25,366 nucleotides of DNA from Sphaeroforma arctica JP610 (GCF_001186125.1 NW_014040524.1:168888-194253); one strand, 5' to 3'. Positions 1 to 8,852 are shown, numbered from the stretch's first letter. Program-made: numbers and translations. The notes: generated from the letters alone by a model not told the origin.

Positions 1-26
1 TATATATATATATATGTATATATATA
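1..26. repeat. (TA)n microsatellite at the window edge
   Basis: Alternating TA with one TG interruption. It lies in the intron or flank upstream of the first visible exon. Bases 27-208 hold no recognisable exon; there are scattered CCCTAAA-like motifs around 135-190, just before the acceptor at 207-208. Confidence 0.85.
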
Positions 27-208
27 ACATCGATTTTCATATTGTTTCACTCAGCTATCTATTAATGTGTATATAGACTACTCATTACATCATCATTCTT
101 CGCGATCGAGATACCACACCTTTATAGCCCTGCACCCTAAACCTCTAGAACCAGTACAGTCTGACCTCAAGACCCTAAAACCCTATAACCCATACTACCT
201 AATCGCAG

Positions 209-3200
209 ATGCCTGACATGGGCGGTACAGAGGCAGCGATCGCCATACGCGCACACGAAGACGCACAACGCGCCAAGGAGTCGCTGAGACCACCGGCGTA
301 CATTGTGTGCATGACAGCGAACGTGCTCAGTGACCAGGTGGACGAGGGAATGGCGGGCCAGATGGAGGCCTACATGCCCAAGCCACTGCGCAAGCAGGAG
401 TTCAACCGGGTGTGTGCGTGTGCGTGTGCGTGTGCGTATAAGTGTAGGTGTAGGTCTAAGTGTAGGTATGTGTGTGCGTGTGCGTGAGACAGGGCAGTTT
501 TCGGTGAGACACAGTCTGTCCATTTTACGTTGAAAAGTATAAAATTAGATTATTTTTTGCGTTTACGTTAGACGTTCACTGTATGGGTGCATAATATGCA
601 CCAAAGGTTGTATGTAGTGTGTGTGAATGCTGGCTTACGCGTGCGTTTGGCCCACATATACAATGCACTCTGCATCTATCTGTGTCTGTAGGCAATACAA
701 TTATGTGGAGATATCAATATACCACTATCACAAACCTCATAAAGATTGTACGTCTAAAGCAGCCACAAAATTGATACGTAGATTGCGTATAGTTGACATA
801 AGTGATACATAGATTGTGTTTAATTGACAAAATTGATACATAGATGTTTAGTTGATATATTTGATACGTAGATTGTGTTTAATTATCATAATTGATACAT
901 AGATTCTGTTTAGTCACATAATTGATACATAGATTGCGTATAGTTGACATAAGTGGTACATGGATTGTTTAATTGACATAATTGATACCTAGATTGTGTT
1001 TAGTCACATAATAGATATATGGATTATGTTTAGTTGATATATTTGATACGTAGGTTGTTTTTAATTGACATAACTGATACATAGATTGTGTGTAGTCACA
1101 TAAGTGATACATGGATTATGTTTAGTTGATATATTTGATACGTAGGTTGTGTTTGATTGACATAATTGATACATAGATTGTGTTTAGTCACATAAGCGAT
1201 ACATGGATTATGTTTAGTTGATATATTTGATACGTAGGTTGTGTTTAATTGACATAATTGATACATAGATTGTGTTTAGTCACATAATAGATATATGGAT
1301 TATGTTTTGTTTTCGTGTTTGCAACTGGCGCGTGACTTTTAGTCGTTGTTGTATTTGACGGTGCATTGCACGCATTCGTCGCGTGTTTCTCTACTTCGTA
1401 AAAAACTAAAAGATGCCTTCCTATATGTAGAAAAATATACCTACCTGTATACGGAAAGAGTTGCTTACATATAAGCTGACTTCTCGCTACAAGGGTGTGA
1501 CCGTGTGTGCCTCGCAATGTCCAATGTTTTCCATCGACTGGTAATTGAGTATATTTTTTATGTCGTACGCTGACTGTCTACCTGTGCTCTCATATCTGTC
1601 ATTGGATTGTAGTGTAATTGGTATAGTCATACGATAGGTAATCAGCTGTCACCTCCAATGAACTGTGATGGAATTGTCGTATTGTCGTACGGATGTTTGT
1701 CTATTTAACTATCACTTCCAATCCCTTCTTGACCTGTGGTGTTGTCGTGTTGTCGTACGGATGTATGTCTCAACTGTCCTCACGTAAATCCCCACACAGC
1801 TGATGTTTGAATTCTCCACTGTGCTCGTTGAACGGTTTGGCCAAACAACGGAAACCGCTACGGCCACTGCCGATGACCTCAACACCAACAACGACAACCA
1901 CGACAACAACAATAATATTATTAAAAATAAGAATGATAGTAATAATAATAATAATAATGTTAATAATAATAATAGTAACAATAATAATAAAATCAACGTG
2001 AATAGTGCCGTCGCCACACCTCATCAACTGACCAAACAGCCCAGTAGAACCGCCACAGATACAGCCAGTTACGCCAACACTCGGAGGATCGCCCCAGTGG
2101 TAAGTGTTAGGAAGGGCCTCGATGGCAGCAATACAAGAATCAACAAGAGAGTGTGACTATAGGCTCACTCACCCATGTGTCTGTATGTGTTCCTATCGTC
2201 TGTCTGTTCATATAACTAGTTAAACATATGCAATAAGAGAGTGTGGCTATAGTTCACTCACCCATGTGTCTGTATGTGTTCCTATCTTCTGTCTGTTCAT
2301 ATAACTATTTACACATATGCAATACGAGAGTGTAGCTATAGGTTCACTCACCCATGTGTCTGTATGTGTTCCTATCTTCTGTCTGTTCATATAACTATTT
2401 ACACTTGCAATAAAAGAGTGTGGCTATAGGTTCACTCACCCATGTGTCTGTATGTGTTCCTATCTTCTGTCTGTCCGTATATATATTTACACATATGCAA
2501 TAGGAGAGGGCCAATAAGTTCACTCACCCATGTGTCTGTATGTGTTCCTAACTTCTGTCTGTTCATATATCTATTTTTTAAACCCTCCTGAATTCTATGT
2601 AGCCGCCCACGCTCTGTTGTATGATCGTATCACTGTTGTGACTTTTACCTATCCCCACTCACCCAAGTCATTGCCCATTAAACCCTAAACCCCTAAACTC
2701 ATAAACCCCTAAACCCCTAAACCCCTGAAACAACAGGCAGCGCAAGACTTTGTGTTCCCGAAGGGCCTGAATGTGCTGTTGTGCGAAGACAACCAAATCA
2801 ACATCAAGGTGGCATCTGCCTTCCTCACCAAACTGAATGTAAGTCGAAGTGAAGTGTTTTGAATGCGCTGGTGATGCCAATGTGTGTCTCACCTCAAAGC
2901 TCCACTGCCCCACACGTGTCTTAAGGTTTTAGGGTTTTCTAAATTCTCTGCCCCACACGTGTGCATGAGGTGCGTTGGCTATGTGCCCAGTAGTTCGATG
3001 TTCCGCGGGGCTGTGTCATTGCAACTCAATGGTCTGTTCTATTTTTAGGCGCCGCACGTGGTCGCTGTCAATGGACTCGAAGCGGTGGAAATCATCACCG
3101 GCGCACGGCCCAGCCCACACAACGGCAACTATCATCTGATCCTCATGGACATACAGGTGAGGACGAGCATCAGTGTATGCCACGCACCCAACACACACAA

Positions 3201-3861
3201 TGAACCGGTTTATGTGACACCTGTGTGACACTTATGTGACATTTATGTGACACTTATATGACATTTATATGACACTTATGTTACTGACAAGCCCCAATAC
3301 CCTATCTGTGTACATGCGCTACATTGGGAGACAATCCGCCTGCCGCTCTTCTCTCTAATTCGAAAGTGTTGTTGTTGCGTTGAGCCTTATCAGTCTATTG
3401 CGGTACATTCAGCGATAAAGGTGTCGGTACTATGGCCTATGCCTGGTTCTCTGAAACTCTATCAAGCATTTGACGATCGCACTATCCCAAGCCCCTTTCA
3501 AGCGAACAGCCTCAGGATTTAGTCTAACCCACGGCTAGAGCGTCGGCTTTCTATACAAATTGCACCTCCATTAGACAGGCTTGTACACAACTGGGTGCTC
3601 ACACTACCCTGCTGTGCGCGTGTATGAAGTTGTCCGTAGTCGCATGCACGTTCGCTGATGTGGGGCCACGTGTGTTGGTTTCTCTGCAGATGCCTGTCAT
3701 GGATGGAACCGAAGCCACCCTGAAGATCAGAGCGTACGAACAAGCACTCAAGGCCCAGGGGGTGGTACGTTACTGCCACGCACACACACGCGCACGTGAC
3801 TCGTGTACACTTATCTCGAAAGATACTCGTTGATCACGCACACGCACACACGCACACACAC

Positions 3862-3909
<48 letters not shown>

Positions 3910-5135
3910 GCATATACACACACACACGCGCGTGACACGTGTACATTTATCTCGAGAGATGCTCGTTGATGCATAGTGTTGCCACAACAGACAGTTTCAA
4001 TTGTCGGAAACCCCGCATGATTCGCTGACGCAGCCCTATCTATACCATCCGTCTATGCAGTAGCTTACCACAGTGTCTATCTTATTCTCTAGTCTCTGTA
4101 TTATATCATCCATGCTGTGGTGAATCCTCTCCTTCTCCTCTCTGATTATGGCGGGCACCTTGGTTATTCAGTGACGTTTGTGTATGTGAACATGAACAAC
4201 ACCCGTTCATCAGTGGGTAGTTCCCTGAGGGTACGAGCTATAGCAGAAGCGTCCGATCACTTCGGCGGTCATTGTATCACACAACCACACTCCATACAGA
4301 CCTACACCTCCACCTCGCAAGTGCCTATGTGGTCATCTGTGAGTCTTCGTGCGCGTGGTGTCCCTTCTGTGTGTGTGTCGTGTGTGCATTCACCTACACA
4401 CTCCCTCTCTCTCTCTCTCTATGAAGTACACTACTTTCTCTTAAAAGTACACCACTTCCTGCTTGTGCACAGACGCATGCGCCGATGTTCATTGTCTGCA
4501 TGACAGCTAACGTGCTTAAGGATCAGGTAGACGAGTGCATGTCAGGCAGCATGGACGCCTACATGCCTAAGCCACTCCGCAAGAAGGAGTTCAACCGGGT
4601 ATGTGCACGTGTGTGTGCGTGCTTACATTGGTATAGGTGTATATGGGACGCATGCAGGGACCGTTGTGCGTCTGTATACCTTACAGAGTTATCCTTCTAC
4701 GTGGGAGAGTGTATGTTCTTCATGTCTAGGGGCTGTGAATAGGCGAGTATGGGAGTGTATAGGAGAGTGTGTGTCATACAGTTAGTATACACTGCAGAGC
4801 TATCCTTCTGCGTGGGAGAGTGTATGGTCTTCATGTCTAAGGCTGTGAATAAGATAGTATGGGAGTGTATAGGAGAGTGTCGTGTCATACAGTTAGTATA
4901 CACTGCAGGGCTATCCTTCTGCGTGGGAGTGTCTATGTCCTTCATATCTAGTGACCGCGAGTAGAAGAGTGTAGGTGTGATTAGTGATCATTGGTATGCG
5001 TATGTGTGACTATTGCCCTAACTTTAAGGATTATCTTATCTCTCACAGTTAATGGAAGAGTACACGCTGGAGCTCTTGAAAAGGTTCGGCTGTCCTGATG
5101 CTGATCCTGATATGGCAATAGCTACCCGGTGGTAG
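209..5135 (+). CDS. Tandem receiver-domain protein, 3' part (probable hybrid histidine kinase or multi-receiver regulator)
   Basis: Seven exons, all joined in phase 0: 209-409, 1800-2099, 2737-2838, 3049-3156, 3690-3764, 4473-4598, 5049-5135 (TAG stop), giving 332 residues in the window; the 5' end lies upstream. The first exon holds the second half of receiver 1: MPDMGG, then MTAN with the conserved Thr, then MPKPL with the conserved Lys. Exon 2 starts LMFEF and runs into an Asn-rich linker of about 50 residues. Exons 3-7 give a complete receiver 2: acidic pair in LLCEDNQ, phosphoacceptor Asp in LILMDIQ followed by MPVMDG, Thr in MTAN, Lys in MPKPL, then a tail starting LMEEY that matches the start of exon 2. 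In the family, a histidine kinase or phosphotransfer protein passes phosphate to the Asp. No kinase or DNA-binding domain is in view, so 'hybrid kinase' is inference from this architecture. Splice sites fit GT-AG (GTAAGT, GTGAGG, GTACGT, GTATGT donors). Exon 3 could start four bases later, but phase 0 favours 2737. Confidence 0.87.
771..1312. repeat. Minisatellite with 92-bp higher-order period, in intron 410-1799
   Basis: Units of about 31 bp built on GATACATAGATTGTGTTTAG are repeated many times. From about 1021 they form a higher-order repeat: GGATTATGTTT recurs at 1021, 1113, 1205 and 1297, exactly 92 bp apart. No reading frame is expected. The rest of this intron (410-770 and 1313-1799) holds a short GT/GC-rich run at its start and otherwise nothing I recognise. 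Confidence 0.85.
1911..1991 (+). repeat. AAT/AAC trinucleotide run coding poly-Asn
   Basis: An imperfect AAT-rich run inside exon 1800-2099, read in frame as an Asn-rich stretch with some Lys, Ile, Asp and Ser. It sits in the linker between the two receivers. Homopolymeric Asn is usually disordered and length-variable. On the minus strand the same bases read as Ile/Leu/Val-rich frames, which I treat as shadows. Confidence 0.75.
2140..2576. repeat. Tandem repeat, 88-90 bp period, about five copies, in intron 2100-2736
   Basis: The segment CACTCACCCATGTGTCTG recurs at 2166, 2255, 2345, 2433 and 2521. Each copy also carries a GAGAGTGTGGCTATAG-like start and a CTGTCTGTTCATATA end. The last copies are more diverged. 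The array begins about 40 bp after the exon donor at 2100. Confidence 0.88.
2678..2729. repeat. Interstitial telomere-like (TAAACCCC)n stretch
   Basis: About six TAAACCC or TAAACCCC units, partly interrupted, end just eight bases before the intron acceptor at 2735-2736. TTTAGGG-type repeats are telomeric in several eukaryotic groups. Here the run also serves as the C-rich tract in front of the splice site. Confidence 0.65.
3211..3287. repeat. 11-bp tandem repeat in intron 3157-3689
   Basis: TGACACTTATG and close variants (TGACATTTATG, TGACACCTGTG) recur about six or seven times at 11-bp spacing. The rest of the intron (to 3689) shows no recognisable feature. Confidence 0.8.
3777..3975. repeat. 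Composite CA/TA/TG/TA/CA microsatellite between two 45-bp direct repeats
   Basis: A core from about 3838 to 3928 runs (CA)n, (TA)n, (TG)n, (TA)n, (CA)n. It is flanked by two copies of a segment of about 45 bp with CGTGTACA, TTATCTCGA and GATGCTCGTTGAT-like words, at about 3786-3834 and 3925-3970. It lies in intron 3765-4472, which also carries a (CT)n run at 4405-4420. The CA and TG blocks are mutually complementary and could fold back. Confidence 0.75.
4690..4965. repeat. 111-bp tandem repeat, 2.5 copies, in intron 4599-5048
   Basis: TATCCTTCTRCGTGGGAG occurs at 4690, 4801 and 4912, exactly 111 bp apart. The copies share GTATGGGAGTGTATAGGAGA and a CATACAGTTAGTATACACT segment. Frames open through the array on both strands are best read as by-products of the repeat. 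Confidence 0.9.
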
Positions 5136-5167
5136 GCCGCCTGTAGGTCCCACAGTATATAAGTCTG

Positions 5168-5794
5168 GTGCTGTTCGAAGAAAACTTATTCCGCAGTATA
5201 TATATTAATGTGTGTGTGTGTGTGTGTGTGTGTGCGTTAATTTCTTTAGGCAGTGCGACGCATGGAGTAACCACAACTGTGGTTAAGCCAGCCCCACATC
5301 ACCCAACGCTATGGTATCGAATAACCACACAAACGCTGCGCATAAACTCAGGGCCCAGTCACAGCTTAGCCTTTGCCGCTGCGCGAGATGGGAATGGTAT
5401 GAGCGCATGGGCTGTCGTGAGGACAGCCCCATCCACAGCTGGAAGGGCTAGGACAGGACAAAAGTCATTGTTAGGACATAATACAGCCCCATCCACAGCT
5501 GGAAGGGCTAGAATAGGACAAAAGTCATTGTTGGGACATAATACAGCCCCATCCACAGCTGGAAGGGCTAGGACAGGACAAAAGTCATTGTTGGGACATA
5601 ATACAGCCCCATCCACAGCTGGAAGGGCTAGGACAGGACAAAAGTCATTGTTGGGACATAATACAGCACCATCCACAGCTGGAAGGGCTAGAATAGGACA
5701 AAAGTCATTGCTGGGACACAACACTGGCTGTGCATGCCGTTTATGTTTGGGTCCTTTCGCGACGTCGTTGTCGGATTCGGACTATGGGCTGTAA
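5168..5794 (+). CDS. Hypothetical open frame containing a 20-residue repeat; doubtful gene
   Basis: A 208-codon open frame. It begins with a stretch through the (TG)13 run, then has a segment with GPSHSLAF followed by DGNGMSAWA, then five copies of a 20-residue unit (TAPSTAG, RTGQKSLLGHN), ending GPFATSLSDSDYGL. The HSLAF...DG...W spacing and the GQ...LGHN words faintly recall RCC1 propeller repeats, but the match is too weak to name a family. A splice acceptor (CTTTAG) near 5250 could make the later part an exon. Against it: the 60-bp period alone keeps several frames open, including 5359-5724 on the minus strand. I could not identify partners or a promoter. Confidence 0.22.
   Translation: MLFEENLFRSIYINVCVCVCVCALISLGSATHGVTTTVVKPAPHHPTLWYRITTQTLRINSGPSHSLAFAAARDGNGMSAWAVVRTAPSTAGRARTGQKSLLGHNTAPSTAGRARIGQKSLLGHNTAPSTAGRARTGQKSLLGHNTAPSTAGRARTGQKSLLGHNTAPSTAGRARIGQKSLLGHNTGCACRLCLGPFATSLSDSDYGL
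5209..5234. repeat. (TG)13 microsatellite
   Basis: A pure TG run 74 bp after the receiver-gene stop codon. It lies at the start of the open frame 5168-5794, where it would code alternating Val-Cys, a reason to doubt the beginning of that frame. Confidence 0.9.
5423..5722. repeat. 60-bp minisatellite, five copies
   Basis: Five head-to-tail copies of exactly 60 bp starting ACAGCCCCATCCACAGCTGG. Copies differ at a handful of positions (for example GGACAGG versus GAATAGG, TTAGG versus TTGGG). The unit length is a multiple of three and no stop occurs in one frame of each strand. Confidence 0.95.
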
Positions 5795-5829
5795 CAGAGA
5801 CGGCATAAGAAACCCCACAGCAAGTCATT

Positions 5830-6108
5830 TTAAAATCTCTTTGGTTTGGCTAGTGCCTTATAAACACTAACAACAGCGGCTGAGGCGCCGACTATAGTGT
5901 TGGTCATGGTGACGGGCACCATCGCACCTGCCCCGACTATCTGGACCGTCAGTGCACCTGTGTTATACTTTGGACTGGTCGCCAACGTCTCAGGGCGAAG
6001 ATATGAGGACATTTTTAGCACGTGCGGGGTGATGACTTGGCCCGCTGTCTTACAATGACAAGAACTGACGTCTGTCCACCGATTAGCTGCGTACTGTGGC
6101 TGGCCAGA
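5830..6108 (-). CDS. Putative terminal exon, unknown product
   Basis: An open stretch on the minus strand of 92 codons plus TAA. A TTTCCTGTAG acceptor-like sequence lies directly before 6108, so it reads as the last exon of a spliced gene; the first internal Met is at 6021. Composition looks protein-like: an N-terminal part with WTDVSSCHCKTAG, then SYLRPETLATSPKYNTGAL, then an Ala/Val/Gly-rich hydrophobic segment (roughly residues 58-80) that could be a membrane or core helix, then a basic end ALAKPKRF. I do not recognise a family. No convincing upstream exon was found on this strand, and the plus strand here is also open for about 60 codons. Confidence 0.3.
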   Translation of the reverse strand, partial: SGQPQYAANRWTDVSSCHCKTAGQVITPHVLKMSSYLRPETLATSPKYNTGALTVQIVGAGAMVPVTMTNTIVGASAAVVSVYKALAKPKRF

Positions 6109-6353
6109 CTACAGGAAACCCGAAGAAACTTAATGTTAGACTAATGCCCATTAGAATAAAGCTAACTAGCGAGTCTTCATCATTTGTGCCAGCGCAAGCA
6201 GTACGCGTGTGGGGGGGGGGGTTATGTTTTTCCAAAAGATCACAAACAGACAAGAGAGTACATCACAACCATCAGCGTAAAGTGCCTTCAATGTTTAATA
6301 TGTTTAATGGTGTCCCAGCCCATGTGTTTTGCCAATCTGTACGTTTGACATAG

Positions 6354-6496
6354 ATTTCTCGCTGACAGAAAAGGTCTTTGCTAATGTCGTTGAACGAAAG
6401 CCAGTCACATTATCCTTGACACACACAATCACATCCACCAAGTGTGTCTATAAAATTAAAGAGGCATACAGCCTGCTCATTCCGAACTCTGGGGTC
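6354..6496 (+). CDS. Putative internal exon, weak MSP-domain resemblance
   Basis: About 47 codons run from an acceptor-like TTTGACATAG to a consensus donor GTGAGT at 6497. The translation contains KPVTLSLTHT, TKCVYKIK and YSLLIPNSGV. In VAP-type MSP (major sperm protein) domains, a strand with a conserved L-N pattern is followed by FKVKT, then Y-x-VxPNxG, and this order and spacing are echoed here. MSP domains bind FFAT motifs at ER contact sites. That is family knowledge; the assignment is tentative. I found no flanking exons, and the exact start is open (acceptors at 6318, 6353 or 6368 are all possible). Confidence 0.28.
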
Positions 6497-7145
6497 GTGA
6501 GTTAAACCCCATTCGCTGCACTAGCTTTGACTTACTGTCGTCAGCTGTTGACGGATAAATAATCCAAAAGAATCTTACCTACTAACAACAACCGTACTAG
6601 CTTCTTCTGGATTAAATGTACTGCGGAATCTTGACCGTGGTCTGAGATATGAAAGCAGACTTTAGGGTCAGCACACTACGCCGTAGAAAGCCCTCGCAAT
6701 TCATGATGATTTGATCGTGTACTGGTGAAATACCAAATATCTCGGATGCATTCGATTGACTCTGGTTCACTCACAGCATTCAGCCCTACCCGCCTATTAT
6801 GCGCGTCTGCTGGTTGTGTACCGTGGTGTTTGAATACAGCGACGTACACATGAGAGCAGAGCCACATACAGATGGGACAAGGTGTGAAGTGGCTTGTGCA
6901 TCGCAATAGCACTCACAGGCGCATGGTGAGTTGTGGGTGAACTCCCACACGCCGTATGTCGAAGACATCTGTGGTGCCCATAAGGAGGCCCATGCTAGGT
7001 TTAGCCCATCCACCATACAAGCCATAGGTGTAGTCGCCGTACAGCGGACACTGAGATTGGTGGCTGAAGTAAACCCTGAGTCTACACAAAAGCAGCACCC
7101 GTGTGAGGAGCAATATCTACTCCTTGGTAGGTAGCCTGGCAGGAC
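6497..7145. other. Unassigned spacer between the exon-like stretch and the reductase gene
   Basis: The first half is AT-rich with stops in all frames. From about 6780 to 7136 base composition becomes more even and both strands have open frames of 65-80 codons (plus 6931-7134; minus 6913-7113 and 6786-7025). None shows a family motif. An exon of an unknown gene is possible here but I cannot choose a strand. Confidence 0.4.
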
Positions 7146-8852
7146 CTACTCCTTGATGACCTTGTAAGTCGTCTGGACCAATCCGTGCGGGTAGCACGTT
7201 GAGCTCCGCAACTCCAGCCACACGTTCTTTGGCACAAAACCAAACAGCGGCAGACCTTCGCCTATTATCACCGGCAGTGTGGAGACGCAAAGGTCGTCCA
7301 CCTGCCCCGCACGCAGGAAACGCTGTGCGGTGACACCACCGTCTATATATACTCGCTTGTAACCATGGTTACCGAGTCGAGCCATGAGGACTTCGGGCTC
7401 TTCGCTGGAGTGTTCGGTGTCTGCGGGCACTTGGGGGTGCTGTGTGAAGGTCATGGGATTGCGTGACAGCACAATGCACTTCTTACCGTCGTATGGCCAG
7501 AAGCCAAAGGATAAAACCTGTGTACAGGTACGGTTAGCGGTGTATGAGTGTGGGTACGGATAGAAGGGTATGAGTGTAGGTACGAATAGCAGGGTATGAA
7601 TGTAGGTACGGATAGCAGGGTATGAGTGTAGGTACGGATAGCAGGGTACGAGTGTAGGTACGGATAGCAGGGTCTGAGAGTAGGTACGGATAGCAAGGTA
7701 TGAATGTAGGTAAGGATAGCAGGGTATGAGCGTAGGTACGAATAGCAGGGTACGAGTGTAGGCTGTTGCTGTTGAATACGTAATGGGGCACATAGTGTAG
7801 ATTTGAGGAGCTTAAGTAGTCAATCATGAATATAGTCGGCAAATCGAGCATATATAATAGCGGATTCTGCGTCTCTTGTACCTTACTAATTATCAACTTT
7901 GAATGCGAAATCTAGCCGATTATAAACTAGCGAGTAAGGCTTGTTAATTTAGTAAATCGTGTAAGTGTGCGAGTGCGTTCTATAGGAGGGGGTGGGGGCT
8001 TTCTAGTCGCTGGTACTTCTATAACTGTGTTTACGCATGTGATTTACTTGTGTCTCTGTTTGCGATATGTTGATTTTTATGGCCTCTTTACTTTTCCAAA
8101 TGTAAAGTATTCAATACAACCCATATCCTTGGTGATATATGTGTATACGCAAATGAAATAATAGTATGCGTGCGCGTGCGCGTGCGTGTGCGCCTGAACG
8201 AACTTATGCGTGTTTGTGTTCGAATTTACTTTCGTATATCTGTGTATATCTAAAATATGCGTGTGTGTGTGTGTGTGCTTTGATGTAGGTTACTACCCCT
8301 TCACAGCCATGCGAGGAAAACCTGATCTCAGAGACCAGTGCGCATGCATGTGACCAAACTGCTCACATTTGACATACATCACACAAACAGTGTACTTTGA
8401 ATTTTGAACACGGTTCTGCCGATGATAGCTACATCGTAAGTAGTAGAAACTAATGTGTCATATATCTCCTCTCAGTGATGTCTTGTCCCAGCTGAAGCAA
8501 GAATGACTACGAATTAATTCACATAAGGCACATAAGGTCATATTGACAAAGAAACACGCACAATGTGAGAGAAGGAAATGCGTCAAGGTGCTGCAGTTGA
8601 AGCTTGTAACGATGCGCATACCTTCTCAAACGCGTTTCTCCCCATGACAATCACATCATATGTAGCGGAGAATGCTGCGTAGCCGCAGTCTTCTCCTTTG
8701 GGTGTCTTCTGAGTGAATTTATCCAGAAAATCGATGCCGCCATCCTTGCGTGCGATGTACCCATCCAATGACATTCCGACATAGATTGAACCGAGCGGAC
8801 GTGTATCTTTGTTCAGTTTTGGAGCAAACATATTGGATGTGATGTACAACAC
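7146..8852 (-). CDS. RibD C-terminal / dihydrofolate reductase-like protein, two exons
   Basis: Exon 1 is 8622-8852 (77 codons) and exon 2 is 7146-7517 (123 codons plus TAG); together 200 residues, the usual size of stand-alone RibD-C proteins. The intron has a GTATGC donor and an ACACAG acceptor, in phase 0. Exon 1 carries the family's N-terminal strand and loop, YVGMSLDGYIARKDGGIDFL, and the cofactor-side VIVMGRNAFEK. Exon 2 continues VLSFGFWPYDGKKCIVLSRN, then YKRVYIDGGVTAQRFL (GG cofactor loop), VDDLCVSTLPVIIGEGLPLF, and a C-terminal GLVQTTYKVI. The family reduces pterin- or pyrimidine-type substrates with NAD(P)H; the substrate here is unknown. No targeting signal is obvious, so a cytosolic place is likely. 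Met-1 at 8852 is used; a second Met at 8831 is possible. It is closest in style to bacterial YyaP/YwjB-like proteins, and the intron shows it is established in a eukaryotic genome. Confidence 0.88.
7540..7767. repeat. 26-bp minisatellite, about nine copies, in the reductase intron
   Basis: GGGTATGAGTGTAGGTACGG followed by ATAGCA recurs at 7566, 7592, 7618 and onward at exact 26-bp steps. It lies in intron 7518-8621, about 20 bp from the acceptor. Since 26 is not a multiple of three, all minus-strand frames stay open through it; those long frames are by-products. Confidence 0.92.
8163..8278. repeat. GCGTGC and (GT)n simple repeats in the reductase intron
   Basis: A GCGTGC-rich run at 8163-8192 and a (GT)9 run at 8261-8278, separated by AT-rich sequence. 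The rest of intron 7768-8621 holds nothing else I recognise. Confidence 0.75.

Noticed and set aside
1712-2027. Minus-strand frames rich in Leu, Ile or Val
   Set aside because: They are the complement of the AAT-rich Asn-coding exon. The plus strand is supported by splice sites and by homology of the LM(F/E) tail.
771-2576. Possible CRISPR array
   Set aside because: The repeats are head-to-tail without unique spacers, lie in spliced introns of a eukaryotic gene, and have no cas genes nearby.
4117-4503. 128-codon plus-strand open frame
   Set aside because: It runs through intron 3765-4472, including the (CT)n run, in a frame other than that of the receiver exon at 4473.
5359-5724. Minus-strand open frame with repeated CPNNDFCPVLALPAVDG
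   Set aside because: It is the complement of the 60-bp minisatellite, with no motif outside the repeat.
6455-6515. tRNA-derived SINE suggested by GGGGTCGTGAGTTAAACCCC
   Set aside because: It resembles a T-arm/B box, but no A box is present, and the same bases are better explained as an exon end followed by a GTGAGT donor.
7451-7896. Long minus-strand open frames rich in YPYLHSYPAIRTY-like repeats
   Set aside because: They are translations of the 26-bp minisatellite in the reductase intron. All three frames stay open, and only the part below 7517 matches the RibD-C family.
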